Positions 42,577 to 50,937 of a stretch of DNA of 64,000 nucleotides are shown here, piece after piece. Source of the stretch: Streptomyces sp. NBC_01717 (GTDB lineage Bacteria; Actinomycetota; Actinomycetes; Streptomycetales; Streptomycetaceae); the NCBI RefSeq assembly GCF_036248255.1, contig NZ_CP109178.1, positions 5,394,001 through 5,458,000 of the forward strand, written 5' to 3'. Both the position numbers and the translations under genes were made by a program. The notes beneath the pieces are model-generated. The model was not told the DNA's origin. It saw only the letters and a list, made by a program, of their open reading frames with translations, and did not search any database. Each line of letters starts with the position of its first letter. Positions within the stretch are counted from its first letter, which is position 1.

Positions 42577-42600
42577 GTTGATGTCAGTCACTGATGTCAG
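42577..42600. repeat. Arm-type repeat GTTGATGTCAG ... TGATGTCAG
   Basis: GTTGATGTCAG (42577-42587) is followed within five bases by TGATGTCAG (42592-42600). The same double motif is next to the intact attachment site (58517-58539), next to repeat B (39372-39388) and at 46200-46223. It is probably an integrase or excisionase arm site left by element ends. Confidence 0.6.
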
Positions 42601-42606
42601 CTCACC

Positions 42607-42948
42607 GTGCCGCTCACCGTCGTCGCCCTGGCAGAGGAGGCCGGCGTCCCGCGCAACGCGCTCACCCAGCGCCACCTGGACCTGAAGAGGGAGTTCTACG
42701 CCAAGGTCAAAGAGCGCGGCCAGCCGACCGACGCGGAAGCACGCGTGCGCAAGCAGATCGTGAAGCTCAAAGAACTGAGGGACGCAGACAAAGCCGAGCT
42801 CGCCGAGCTCCGGGCCGACCGAGAGGCCCTTATCCGAGCCGTCAACCAGCTGACCATCGAGAACCGGCAGCTCCGCAAGCAACTGACCGACCCGGATCCG
42901 GTGGTGCACGTCCTGCCCACTCAGCCCCGGCCGCCCGGCCGGGGCTGA
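42607..42948 (+). CDS. Coiled-coil protein, DUF6262-like, probably N-terminally truncated
   Basis: This is a 113-residue protein. PLTVVALAEEAGVPRNALTQ looks like a helix-turn-helix. It is followed by a long coiled coil (VKLKELRDADKAELAELRAD through LTIENRQLRKQLTD). Small proteins of this type accompany tyrosine-type transposases. Here it starts right after an arm-type repeat with no ribosome site and no transposase nearby. It may be the 3' part of a broken transposon gene. Confidence 0.5.
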   Translation: MPLTVVALAEEAGVPRNALTQRHLDLKREFYAKVKERGQPTDAEARVRKQIVKLKELRDADKAELAELRADREALIRAVNQLTIENRQLRKQLTDPDPVVHVLPTQPRPPGRG

Positions 42949-42982
42949 GTACGTTCCGCCCTGCGCAGGGCCCGGCGGTGCT

Positions 42983-43093
42983 TCACGCTGCGACGCCGAG
43001 TTCCTTGCGGGTCCGGTGGATGAAGTCACGGACGGCCGGCTCGCGCCGCCACGGGGCGAGGGCCGTGTTGAACTCGCGGACGTAGTCCAAGCA
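42983..43093 (-). pseudogene. Unidentified gene remnant, C-terminal piece
   Basis: The minus strand reads LDYVREFNTALAPWRREPAV and RDFIHRTRKELGVAA then a stop at 42983. It looks like a true protein C-terminus by codon use, but no start or upstream domain is present. The family is unknown. Confidence 0.35.
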
Positions 43094-43189
43094 GGGCGAA
43101 GCTCGCCAAGTAGTGAACCGGTCAGGCCGCCTGAGCAGGTCGCTTGATTAGGTCACCATCTGTCCTAAATGGCCTCTAGTCTGCGGTTT

Positions 43190-43771
43190 ATGCAGAAACG
43201 CGAGGACGGCGTCGAGATCCTTGCCCCCGCGAGCCCGGCCGAGCTGGAGGCGTGGCTCGAAGAGCATCACGGGGAGAAGGCCGCGCTCTGGGTGAAGATC
43301 GCCAAGAAGCATACCGGCATCCCGTCGCTCACCTGGGAAGAGATGGTCGACACGGTGCTCTGCTTTGGCTGGATCGACGGTCAGCGGCGAGGCTTCGACG
43401 ACTCGTACTTTCTGCAGCGCACGACACCCCGCCGCCCCCGCTCCGCCTGGTCGCAGGTGAACGTCGACAAGGCCGAGGTCCTGATCGTGGCAGGCCGGAT
43501 GCGCCCCCGCGGCCTGGCCGAGGTCGAGGCGGCGCGGGCGGACGGCCGCTGGGAGACGGCTTACGCCTCGCAGAAGAACGCCACCGCACCACCGGATCTC
43601 ATCGAGGCGCTCGACGCGAATCCGGCGGCGCGGGCGTTCTACGAGACGCTCGGCAAGTCCGACCAGTTCGCCCTGTACCTCGGTCTGGTCACCGCCCGTA
43701 CCGAGAAGACGCGGCTGGCCCGCTTGGAGCGGATGGTCGCGTCGATGGCAAGGTCCGAGCGGCCATCATGA
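43190..43771 (+). CDS. YdeI/OmdA-family protein
   Basis: This is a 193-residue protein with the family's features: AELEAWLEEHHGEKAALWVK at the start, TWEEMVDTVLCFGWIDGQRR, TPRRPRSAWSQVNVDKAEVL, and a C-terminal LTARTEKTR-like segment (LVTARTEKTRLARLERMV). YdeI-like proteins are linked to peptide or bacteriocin protection, with an unclear mechanism. ATG 43190 is used. ATG 43169 is a near alternative. It is cargo of the element. Confidence 0.87.
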   Translation: MQKREDGVEILAPASPAELEAWLEEHHGEKAALWVKIAKKHTGIPSLTWEEMVDTVLCFGWIDGQRRGFDDSYFLQRTTPRRPRSAWSQVNVDKAEVLIVAGRMRPRGLAEVEAARADGRWETAYASQKNATAPPDLIEALDANPAARAFYETLGKSDQFALYLGLVTARTEKTRLARLERMVASMARSERPS

Positions 43772-44008
43772 TCGACCGCTCGGCCAACGCGCAGATCAAG
43801 GGCATCAAGGCCCGCGGAGGCTTATAGGGAGCCCCAAGAAGGCCCTGTCACGAAGCGTAACCGTCGTCTCGCGTCTCGGCGATCTCAGTGTCAGGCTTTC
43901 ATTCCGCACAGGGGCCCCCACGCAAAGAGTTCGTGATTCAACAGACAGCCCGAACTCTTCGGGAACTTCACCTAAGCCCAATCACCCCGAAAGGCATAAG
44001 GAAACACG

Positions 44009-44959
44009 ATGACCAATTCTAGCGATTTCCCCAAGCCCACCATTGTTCCGGTCAACGGCGTGGAACTCGAAGTCTTCGAAGCAGGACGAGAAAACAAGGG
44101 AAAGCCCATCGTGCTCTGCCACGGCTGGCCTGAGCACGCGTACTCCTGGCGTCATCTGATGCCCGTCCTCGCCGCAGCCGGCTACCACGTCATCGCACCG
44201 AACCAGCGGGGTTACGGCAACTCATCCCGCCCGGCCGAAGTGACCGACTACGACATCGAGCACCTGTCGGGCGACCTCGTCGCGCTCCTCGACCACTACG
44301 GATACGAAGACGCCACCTTCGTCGGCCATGACTGGGGTGCGTTCGTCGTCTGGGGACTGACCCTGCTGCACCCCAACCGTGTGAACAAGGTGATCAACCT
44401 GTCCTTGACTTACCAGGTGCGCGGTGAAAAGCCGTGGATCGAGGTCATGGAACAGTTCCTCGGCGGCGACTTCTACTTCGTCCACTTCAACCGGCAGCCG
44501 GGCGTTGCGGACGCCTTGTTCGATGCCAACCCCTCCCAGTTCATCCGCAACCTCTACCGGAAGAACGTTCCCCCGGCGCCCCCTGAGCCGGGCATGGCAT
44601 TTATCAACCTCGCCAAGGCGGAAACACCCCCCGGTGAGCCGATCATGAGCGACAGCGACCTGGCCGTCTACATCTCCGGGTTCGAAACGTCGGGATTCAC
44701 CGGCGGAATCAACTGGTACCGGAACCTCGACCGCAACTGGCACCAGCTGGCGGACGCGGACCCGATCATCAAGCAGCCCGCCCTCATGATCTACGGCGAC
44801 CGGGACCCCTTCGGCCCGAGGTTCGAAAAACTGGCAGAGTTCGTGCCCAACGTGGAAGTTGTCGGCCTGGACTGCGGGCACTGGATCCAGGAGGAAATGC
44901 CTGAGGAAACAAACCAGCTGATTACCAAATGGCTGGAACAGCAGGATGCCACCGTCTGA
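44009..44959 (+). CDS. Alpha/beta hydrolase, epoxide hydrolase type
   Basis: This is a 316-residue hydrolase. The oxyanion motif HGWPEH (residues 39-44), the nucleophile Asp108 in VGHDWGAF, the acid in YGDRDPFGP, and the catalytic His in LDCGHWIQEE are all present. Cap-domain Tyr residues (YISGFE and GINWYRN) fit epoxide opening. The protein would open epoxides to diols in the cytoplasm. AAGGAAACACG precedes the ATG. The gene has a lower GC content than its neighbours, which fits recent transfer. Confidence 0.9.
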   Translation: MTNSSDFPKPTIVPVNGVELEVFEAGRENKGKPIVLCHGWPEHAYSWRHLMPVLAAAGYHVIAPNQRGYGNSSRPAEVTDYDIEHLSGDLVALLDHYGYEDATFVGHDWGAFVVWGLTLLHPNRVNKVINLSLTYQVRGEKPWIEVMEQFLGGDFYFVHFNRQPGVADALFDANPSQFIRNLYRKNVPPAPPEPGMAFINLAKAETPPGEPIMSDSDLAVYISGFETSGFTGGINWYRNLDRNWHQLADADPIIKQPALMIYGDRDPFGPRFEKLAEFVPNVEVVGLDCGHWIQEEMPEETNQLITKWLEQQDATV

Positions 44960-45259
44960 GTGGTCGATTTCTGGACTCTTGCCGTTGGCGCCTGCGGTCA
45001 GCCGGTGAATGCCTTGATTTCCGTTTCCACGGAGACGGCAGCGGGGGTCAGGTCTCCATCGAGCGAGTCCAGAACCAGTCCAAGGGCGGCCTGCGGGTAG
45101 TACGCGCGCCCGTCCAGTGGCCGGTCGCCTGCTTCAACACGCAGAACTTGACAGGGAAGTCTTGATCTGGCGAGACGCTGTGGCATCAGCTTCCTTGGGA
45201 GTTAAGATCCGCTGCCGACCTGCGGGAAGTCCGAACGGGCGGCTTCCAGGGGGTGTGAA
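44960..45259. other. Intergenic region with a possible gene relic
   Basis: No full gene is seen. On the minus strand (about 44998-45150) the frame DGRAYYPQAALGLVLDSLDG followed by DLTPAAVSVETEIKAFTG and a stop resembles a true C-terminus, but its upstream part is not found. It may be a gene relic. Confidence 0.4.
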
Positions 45260-45940
45260 GTGGCTGAAGCCGTTAGGGTGCCGCGCGGACAGGCCCGGTT
45301 TGCCTCCGCCGCGCTCGCCGTGTTCGCGGTGGTGACTGTCGCGGCTGGGCTGGCAGCGTGGCACAAGTACCAACTGCTGGCGGGATCGCTGGCGCCGGGA
45401 CCGTACGTCGACAACCCATTGGTCGAGGTCGACACATATTTCAGAAACCTGATGGGCTGGCGGACAGGTCTGCTCCTCGCGGCCCTGCTTCAGTTCAGCA
45501 TCTGGCTCGCCGACATGCGCGAAGTCGCGGATGTGCTCTGGCGCCAGGGCCAGCGTCGGCACAGGGCGTGGCTGGTCTTCGGCTGGGTGATCCCGGTGGC
45601 GCAGCTCTTCATACCCAAGATGTTCATCAACGACCTGTGGGCTGCCAGCCGGCCGAAATCGCAGCGTCGTCGCGGACATCCCCTGCTCACGGCATGGTGG
45701 CTGTCCGTCCTCGTCGCGGCGAACGCATACAACGATGCCCCCAAGGCACTGAAGAAGGCGGTCACCGCCAGCCAGGCTCGCCATGCCCTTCGACAGATCA
45801 TGTTCAGCGATGGTTTGGACATCTGTGCCGCTGCGCTCTCGGTTGTCGTCGTGTGGCAGCTCATTCGCAGGTTGGAGAGCGCCACACTGACTGCGATGCC
45901 GCCCGCTGAGGTCTGCCCGACGGGTCAAGCGAAGTCCTGA
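45260..45940 (+). CDS. DUF4328 domain membrane protein
   Basis: This is a 226-residue membrane protein. The DUF4328 features are GLLLAALLQFSIWLADMREV and WLVFGWVIPVAQLFIPKMFI, then NDLWAASRP, with four hydrophobic segments. The family is common in Streptomyces and its role is unknown. GTG 45260 follows GGGGG and begins VAEAVRVPRG. It is a single gene within the element cargo. Confidence 0.85.
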   Translation: MAEAVRVPRGQARFASAALAVFAVVTVAAGLAAWHKYQLLAGSLAPGPYVDNPLVEVDTYFRNLMGWRTGLLLAALLQFSIWLADMREVADVLWRQGQRRHRAWLVFGWVIPVAQLFIPKMFINDLWAASRPKSQRRRGHPLLTAWWLSVLVAANAYNDAPKALKKAVTASQARHALRQIMFSDGLDICAAALSVVVVWQLIRRLESATLTAMPPAEVCPTGQAKS

Positions 45941-46347
45941 GGATCCCTCAGTAGCCGAAGAACCGACACGCCGGGTTCCCGACCTGCGGTCACGTCATCG
46001 ATCAACGCTGTGACCTGCTGCTTAGCTGTCGGCAGTTGTCACCTTGGTCATCGTTGAGCGCCCTTCCACGGCCTCCGGAGGGCGCTCCGTGGTGCGATGA
46101 CATCCGCTTTAGGAGTTCGATCCCGCGCCTGCGTGGCTGCGGTCCAACCTGTGCGCGGGTGCCATTGCCGGGCGCTGCCGTATGCCGCCGTCCGGGCTCG
46201 TTGATGTCAGCGTTGGATGTCAGCGGAACAGCTGCGGCTGCTGGGTGACGGCCCAGCCAAGCAGCTGACGGCCCCAGCACAGCATCAAGCCCTCCATCGA
46301 CGGAGAACCCGTTGGTGGGGGGCTTGATCAGTGCGTGATACCTCTGT
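45941..46347. other. Intergenic region with attachment-region relics
   Basis: No gene is seen. CCGCTTTAGGAGTTCGAT (near 46106) resembles the sequence just beyond attachment repeat B (CGCTTTGGGAGTTCGAC). The arm-type repeat GTTGATGTCAG...GGATGTCAG lies at 46200-46223. A weak hairpin near 46284-46328 (TCAAGCCC / GGGCTTGA) may terminate the gene at 46348. Confidence 0.5.
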
Positions 46348-47121
46348 CTACCGCACGTCTGCGTAGTCGCCGGCGGTCTTGACCGTCGCGGTCGTGCTGG
46401 TGCCGGAGAAGTAGTAGCGCCAGTAGCCGTCGCTGGCAGCTGTCGCGGTGGTCTTCAGGTTGCCGGTGCTGTTGGTGTACACGGTCTTGACCGTCGTGTA
46501 GGTGTCTGTTCCCGCTTTGCGGAACTGCAGCTTGACCGGCTGATTGGTGTAGCCACGGTAGTCGTGGGTCTCCCAATTGGCGCGGGTCAGTTTGCCGGTG
46601 ACGGTGATGGTCTTGCCCTTGGTGACCGGCTCCGGCGAAGCGTTGACGCTGAGCTTCGAGTAGCGCTGGATGTTCGTGTACTTGTAGGCATCCAGAGAGA
46701 TGCCGCCGTTGCCCTTGTCGTAGGCGTCGACGCCGACCTTCCACTGCCCGGCCCAAGAGTTCTTCTGCAGGTCGCGGGGGTTGAGGGTGAAGGGGACGAC
46801 GCAGGTCTTCGTCGCGGCGTCGACGGCTGTGCACGTAGGACGGCCGAACGGCACCGTCATGTCCGTGTCTTCTTCCTTGGGGCCGCCGTGCCACACGAAC
46901 ACGCGGGCCGTTGCGATTCCGTCCGGATCGGTGGCGGTCACCGAAGCCGAGAAGGTGACCTCGTTGGAGATGCCGACCACGATGGGCTTGCCACCGTTGA
47001 CCGTGACGCTGGTGATCGTTGTGTCGCCGCCCCACGACTCGTCGGCCTGAGCCGTTGGAGCGCTTGCGACGGCGAGTGCCAGGGCGCCGGACAGAGCGGC
47101 ACCTATGGCGATTGAGCGCAT
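46348..47121 (-). CDS. Secreted protein with two beta domains
   Basis: This is a 257-residue protein with a signal peptide (MRSIAIGAALSGALALAVAS, then APTAQA). The first beta-sandwich has a single disulfide candidate (GRPTCTAVDAATKTCVVPF). The second resembles bacterial Ig-like domains, with TKGKTITVTGKLTRANWETH and VKLQFRKAGTDTYTTVKTVY. The latter pattern is common in Streptomyces exported proteins with calcium-binding or scaffold annotation. No enzyme motif is seen. Confidence 0.78.
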   Translation of the reverse strand: MRSIAIGAALSGALALAVASAPTAQADESWGGDTTITSVTVNGGKPIVVGISNEVTFSASVTATDPDGIATARVFVWHGGPKEEDTDMTVPFGRPTCTAVDAATKTCVVPFTLNPRDLQKNSWAGQWKVGVDAYDKGNGGISLDAYKYTNIQRYSKLSVNASPEPVTKGKTITVTGKLTRANWETHDYRGYTNQPVKLQFRKAGTDTYTTVKTVYTNSTGNLKTTATAASDGYWRYYFSGTSTTATVKTAGDYADVR

Positions 47122-47387
47122 GTAGTCCCCAGGAAATCAGGCCTGCTGGTCGAGCCCCCGCCGCAGGCACCACGATGGATGGAGGGAGAGTACTGCGTTC
47201 ACGCTAACTTGGCTGATTCTCCACCTGCACGTCAGTCGTCACACCCAGCGCGATCAACATCGCGGAGGACCGGACCACCCGGCGAGCCACGGCAACCACA
47301 CCGCAGCCCTTGTGCTGCCCTTCTGCGGAAGGTGAGAATCCCTCAGCCATCGGGTCACGGTGATCAGGGGCAGGGCCGGGGGCTGTT

Positions 47388-48725
47388 GTGGCGCGACGGA
47401 TGAATTTGCTGGGAGAACCAGGAGTGGGGCTGTCGGGGGGACCGGGCAAGCCTGTTCCGAACGTTGCGGAAGTGCGGGCGCTGGCCCGCGGTCAGGTGTG
47501 GGGTCTGCTCATCGCGCTGCTCCTCCTCGCGATGAGCCACTTGTGGGTGCACAGGCACCAGCCACGGGACGTGGTCACTGGAGCCCACGGCCCCTTTCCC
47601 GCCGCGTTCGGCGCCGGGGCCCCGGTCGCGCCTGAACGCGTCGTACGTCGGATTTCGGCATTCGATGAAGCCTTGGTCCACGGACTGTACGTACGGCAGA
47701 CAGGTTCGCTCTCCGGCGTGACTGCGGTGAACGTGCGGACCGGCAAGGAGTACTGGCGCTACGAGCGCCCAGACTCGGAGACCGGTGTGGATACGTTCGA
47801 CGTGTCGGAACGCACCGTGGTGGCCGCCTTCGGCGACGGGAGGTTCGTCGGCGTCGATCTGCGCACGGGCAAGCCGCTGTGGCACGTAGACATCCAGCAT
47901 GCCAAGGGCTATCGGACCACGGCGCTCGCCGGCGGCCAAGCTCTCACCGAGGCCCCCGGTGCCGTGCGTGCCTTCGCCGAGCGCGACGGCCGGAGTCTGT
48001 GGACTGCGAAGACGCCCAAATCCTGCCCCGACGGACTCGTGATCACTGCGTACGCCCTGCCGGGCCACCTGAGCGTCGTCCCTTTGGTCTGCAACGTGAC
48101 GAGCCCCAACAGGGGCATGTACAACCTCCTGCTCGGCATCGACAACCGCACGGGCAAGGTTCTGTGGCAGCAGCACACCGCGGCCCCCAGGCTGATGGTC
48201 AGGGGAGGCGAGCACACGCTGGTCATCCCCGATCCGGACCACCCGCCGGCCATTCAGCTGCTCGACGCGAACCGCCAAGGGGCCACTGTGCGCGCTCTCA
48301 CTGCCGCGGATGCGTGGGACGCGGTCGCCGCGGGAGGCGGCATCGTAATGTCGGCCATCGACCCCGGTGACCGATCCGAGGAGGACCACGACACTCTCCT
48401 GCGCGCCTACGGCACCCGGGACGGACACCTTGCTTGGCAGCTGCGGGCGCCGACCGGCCAGGAGTACGGGTTCCCCGAGATCGCCGACGGCCGGGTGTAC
48501 GTCGTACGCCAGCCGTTCCTCACGGGGAAGGACACGGGTCGCCGGATCCGCGCCGATCTGCTCGTCCTCGACTCGGGCACCGGGCGTCTGCTCCACACCC
48601 TGCGGCTGCCGGCCATGACCGTTCCGGACGAGAGCAGGGGACTCGACGTACGTGACATTGGCGACGGGGCGGTGAGCATCGGCTGGCGTGACGATGAGGG
48701 AGGCGTGCTGATGGCCGCGGACTGA
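47388..48725 (+). CDS. Membrane-anchored PQQ-like beta-propeller protein
   Basis: This is a 445-residue protein with one transmembrane helix near residue 40 (VWGLLIALLLLAMSHLWVH). An extracellular beta-propeller follows. Repeats show the family's strand pattern GVTAVNVRTGKEYWRYE, FVGVDLRTGKPLWHV, LLGIDNRTGKVLWQQH and LLVLDSGTGRLLHTLRL. No cofactor ligands for PQQ are seen, so it is probably a structural or binding propeller (BamB-like). It starts at GTG 47388. Confidence 0.8.
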   Translation: MARRMNLLGEPGVGLSGGPGKPVPNVAEVRALARGQVWGLLIALLLLAMSHLWVHRHQPRDVVTGAHGPFPAAFGAGAPVAPERVVRRISAFDEALVHGLYVRQTGSLSGVTAVNVRTGKEYWRYERPDSETGVDTFDVSERTVVAAFGDGRFVGVDLRTGKPLWHVDIQHAKGYRTTALAGGQALTEAPGAVRAFAERDGRSLWTAKTPKSCPDGLVITAYALPGHLSVVPLVCNVTSPNRGMYNLLLGIDNRTGKVLWQQHTAAPRLMVRGGEHTLVIPDPDHPPAIQLLDANRQGATVRALTAADAWDAVAAGGGIVMSAIDPGDRSEEDHDTLLRAYGTRDGHLAWQLRAPTGQEYGFPEIADGRVYVVRQPFLTGKDTGRRIRADLLVLDSGTGRLLHTLRLPAMTVPDESRGLDVRDIGDGAVSIGWRDDEGGVLMAAD

Positions 48726-48842
48726 CCCCTCCCTCGTCGCGCGCACCTCGCGATCACCCAGCCCAATGGGCCTGGTGGCGCGTGGCGCGTCTTTCCGCAT
48801 GAGGTCAGCGGAGTCTCAACGGCGAGGCAAGGCTGTCAACAA

Positions 48843-48900
48843 ACTTGAAAACCGTCGTGGCAGCGATGTCACCGTGGGTTCAAATCCCACACCCACCGCA
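48843..48900 (+). repeat. tRNA-Ser 3' half, copy 2 (attachment-site relic)
   Basis: Identical over 58 bp to 42149-42206 and also lacking the 5' half of the tRNA. A hairpin follows (ACGGCCCCTGACT with AGTCGGGGGCCGT, about 48906-48942). The sequence past the hairpin (GCTGTTCTCC...TCGGGCACGGATGGGGCA) is a diverged match to that past copy 1. Confidence 0.88.
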
Positions 48901-49134
48901 GATGAACGGCCCCTGACTAGGAAATACAGTCGGGGGCCGTCGTCATGGGCATTGCCTGTAGGACACCGCTGTTCTCCGTGGTTCCCCGGTCTATCGGGCA
49001 CGGATGGGGCACGACGCTAGGGCCTGTTGCGAAAGTGCTGGTCGCGACCCATCTAGGCACACATGGGCGGCGTCGCTTTGTCAGTGGTCTGGTGCATGAT
49101 CGGCGCGTCAGTTCTTCTACGGGGTTGGGGCGCT

Positions 49135-49476
49135 ATGTCGATCACGAACGAGCAGGTAGCGGGGCGTGCGTTTCTGCAGCCGCTGTACGCGGACACGTAC
49201 TTCCCCGATCACGTCGTCGACAAGGGCAGGGCGATTCTGCTTCGGCTGTGCGAGCGGATTGAGGCTGAGCAGCCGTCGGATCTGGCGGCCCTGTATGTGC
49301 TCACACAGGCCGCAACGGAGGAGTTCAACCTGCTGGAGGCGGAGTTCGAGGCGGCCGGGAGTGAGATCGAGACGGTAGCGCGCGAGGAGATCGCTGAGGA
49401 CTTCTGGTTTGTTGCGTCGGCCTACGGCTTCGCGGATGCGGACGTAGAGGAGTTGATCGCCACCCGGTATTGGTGA
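49135..49476 (+). CDS. DUF5713 family protein
   Basis: This is a 113-residue soluble protein with the family pattern FLQPLYADTYFPDHVVDKGR, ILLRLCERIEAEQPSDLAAL, YVLTQAATEEFNLLEAEFEA and AEDFWFVASAYGFADADVEE. It is encoded inside an IS remnant between its two inverted repeats. The family is small, mostly helical and of unknown function. ATG 49135 is used. Confidence 0.85.
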   Translation: MSITNEQVAGRAFLQPLYADTYFPDHVVDKGRAILLRLCERIEAEQPSDLAALYVLTQAATEEFNLLEAEFEAAGSEIETVAREEIAEDFWFVASAYGFADADVEELIATRYW

Positions 49477-49495
49477 GCGACGACTCGGCTGCCGG

Positions 49496-49585
49496 TCACA
49501 GCCACTCGTTGAGGACTGCGACCAGCACGGTCGCCTCGTATCGGAAGGCGAGCTTGTCGTATCTCGTGGCGAGCATGATCTTCAA
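49496..49585 (-). pseudogene. IS5-family transposase, C-terminal remnant
   Basis: The minus strand reads KIMLATRYDKLAFRYEATVL and VAVLNEWL then a stop, the usual C-terminus of actinobacterial IS5-type transposases. The DDE domain is gone. It abuts the right inverted repeat. Confidence 0.85.
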
Positions 49586-49613
49586 CGATCAAGATCCGCT
49601 TTCGCAACAGACC

Positions 49614-49946
49614 CTAGGGCGTGATCCAATCTGCCCAACCAAAGGTGAACTTGTATGCGGCGCGTACGGCGTCCCGCCCTCGGCTACCGGCCAGGAGTGC
49701 TACAGCCAGGGCGACGACGAACAGCGCGGCAAAGGCACCAGCGATGATCACGCCCGTCCTCGGCGACCAGACCACTCCCACGAAGACGCTTGCGATGATC
49801 GTGATCGCCAAGCCCATGTGGGCAATGGGCAGTTCCACACGAAACAGATCCCGCATCGCGCCCCGTGATACCTGCATGTCTGCGTTGTAGCGCGCTCTTG
49901 CCGCATCAGGATCGGCGTTCGATCCCTCCGGCCATTGCTGGTCCAC
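49614..49946 (-). CDS. Small membrane protein, C-terminus set by IS end
   Basis: This is a ~110-residue protein with two transmembrane helices (LGITIIASV-type segment MGLAITIIASVFVGVVW, and GVIIAGAFAALFVVALAVAL). GTG 49946 has GGGAGG six bases upstream. The ATG at 49952 would be too close to that site. The stop codon TAG (49614-49616) lies inside the right inverted repeat of the IS remnant, so the insertion has probably truncated a longer protein. No family is recognised. Confidence 0.6.
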   Translation of the reverse strand: MDQQWPEGSNADPDAARARYNADMQVSRGAMRDLFRVELPIAHMGLAITIIASVFVGVVWSPRTGVIIAGAFAALFVVALAVALLAGSRGRDAVRAAYKFTFGWADWITP

Positions 49947-50450
49947 GAGCATCCTCCCCCTTCGCCCCTGGCCGGGAGCTTAGACCTCGGGCTTGTCCCC
50001 ATCACCTCAGCCCACGACTCTCCCCAGCTCCCATCCCGTCCGCCTTCGGCCCACACATCGTGGAGCGGGCGTGGTTCAGGGCGTCAAGGTGGAGCGCGCC
50101 ACTGTACGAACGACCTTGACGCCCTGGGCCGCGACTGCTCGGCTTTGCCTGGGTCGAAGACGGTCGGGATGGGAGCCCACAACGCTCACCACGATCCGGC
50201 CGGCACTCGCGAACGGCGCCCCGACCCATCCCGGAGTCTGAGCGCCCCGCCGGAGGCATGTCCTATGCCTTGCGGTTCCCTTCGGTCAGGCTCTCTCGCT
50301 CTAGTTGCGCGACCGGCGTAGCCGGGGCCCAGAGCGGGGCGGAGACAGGAGCGCAGGGCCCCGGCGGTGAGCCGGGGAGCGCGCGACGAGCGGAGCGAGG
50401 AGCCTTGATGAAGTAGGGAAACTCTTACCGCGCTAGCTCACCGGGAGTGA
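49947..50450. other. Long non-coding region of the element
   Basis: No gene is supported in this 504-bp stretch. A 10-bp perfect stem (GCCGGGGCCC at 50321-50330 with GGGCCCCGGC at 50356-50365) lies in the GC-rich right part and could be a structured RNA, a terminator or a transfer/replication feature. Confidence 0.4.
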
Positions 50451-50858
50451 TCATTCGCCATTCTGGCGGCTACTGGCCCTCTCGGCCTCGATAAAAGACC
50501 GAGCCCGCTTCAACATGGACTGTCGCCAGAGCTGAGGGTCGGAATCGTAGACGGCGCAGTTCGCCTGCCATCGGCTGAACTCATCGCTGATGTCCTTGAT
50601 CGAGCGGCACCAGGCGATGCCCTGTCCATGTCTCGCGAGCCCGGGGTGCTGCGGGTCGACACTCAGGTCAAAACCGTGCAGGTACTGCAGGGCTGTCAGG
50701 ACCAAGGGATCCGGGTAGTCGGTATTACCGGGGCCTTCCACCCAGGGAACGGTCCAGGCATGGGCAGCCTCGCGGCTCAGGTGGCCAAAGATCAGCGACT
50801 TCCAGCGAGCCGATACTTCTTCACGGTTGGGCGGCGGAAGCGCATTGAAGTCGTTCAC
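50451..50858 (-). CDS. Hypothetical protein of the element
   Basis: This is a 135-residue soluble protein starting at GTG 50858. It has FGHLSREAAHAWTVPWVEGP and ALQYLHGFDLSVDPQHPGLA, and an Arg/Glu-rich C-terminus. The family is not recognised. It lies at the edge of the AICE core and is transcribed away from the transfer genes. Confidence 0.6.
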   Translation of the reverse strand: MNDFNALPPPNREEVSARWKSLIFGHLSREAAHAWTVPWVEGPGNTDYPDPLVLTALQYLHGFDLSVDPQHPGLARHGQGIAWCRSIKDISDEFSRWQANCAVYDSDPQLWRQSMLKRARSFIEAERASSRQNGE

Positions 50859-50937
50859 GCCCCGAGCGTCCCAGCGAGGTAAGCGCCGAAGCCACTGACT
50901 TTTCTGCTCGTGGGCATCGTTCGGTGCGGCTGTACGG

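Larger units (their letters stand above)
49017..49617. mobile_element. IS5-like element remnant carrying a DUF5713 gene
   Basis: Terminal inverted repeats match: CTAGGGCCTGTTGCGAAAG (49017-49035) and the reverse complement of 49599-49617, with one mismatch. Between them lie an intact DUF5713 gene and only the last ~30 codons of a transposase on the opposite strand. The element is 601 bp and cannot move by itself. Confidence 0.75.

Noticed and set aside
42149..48900. Simple attL/attR pair of one intact 6.7-kb element
   Set aside because: No integrase lies inside and neither copy restores a tRNA. Two successive relics or a rearrangement fit better.
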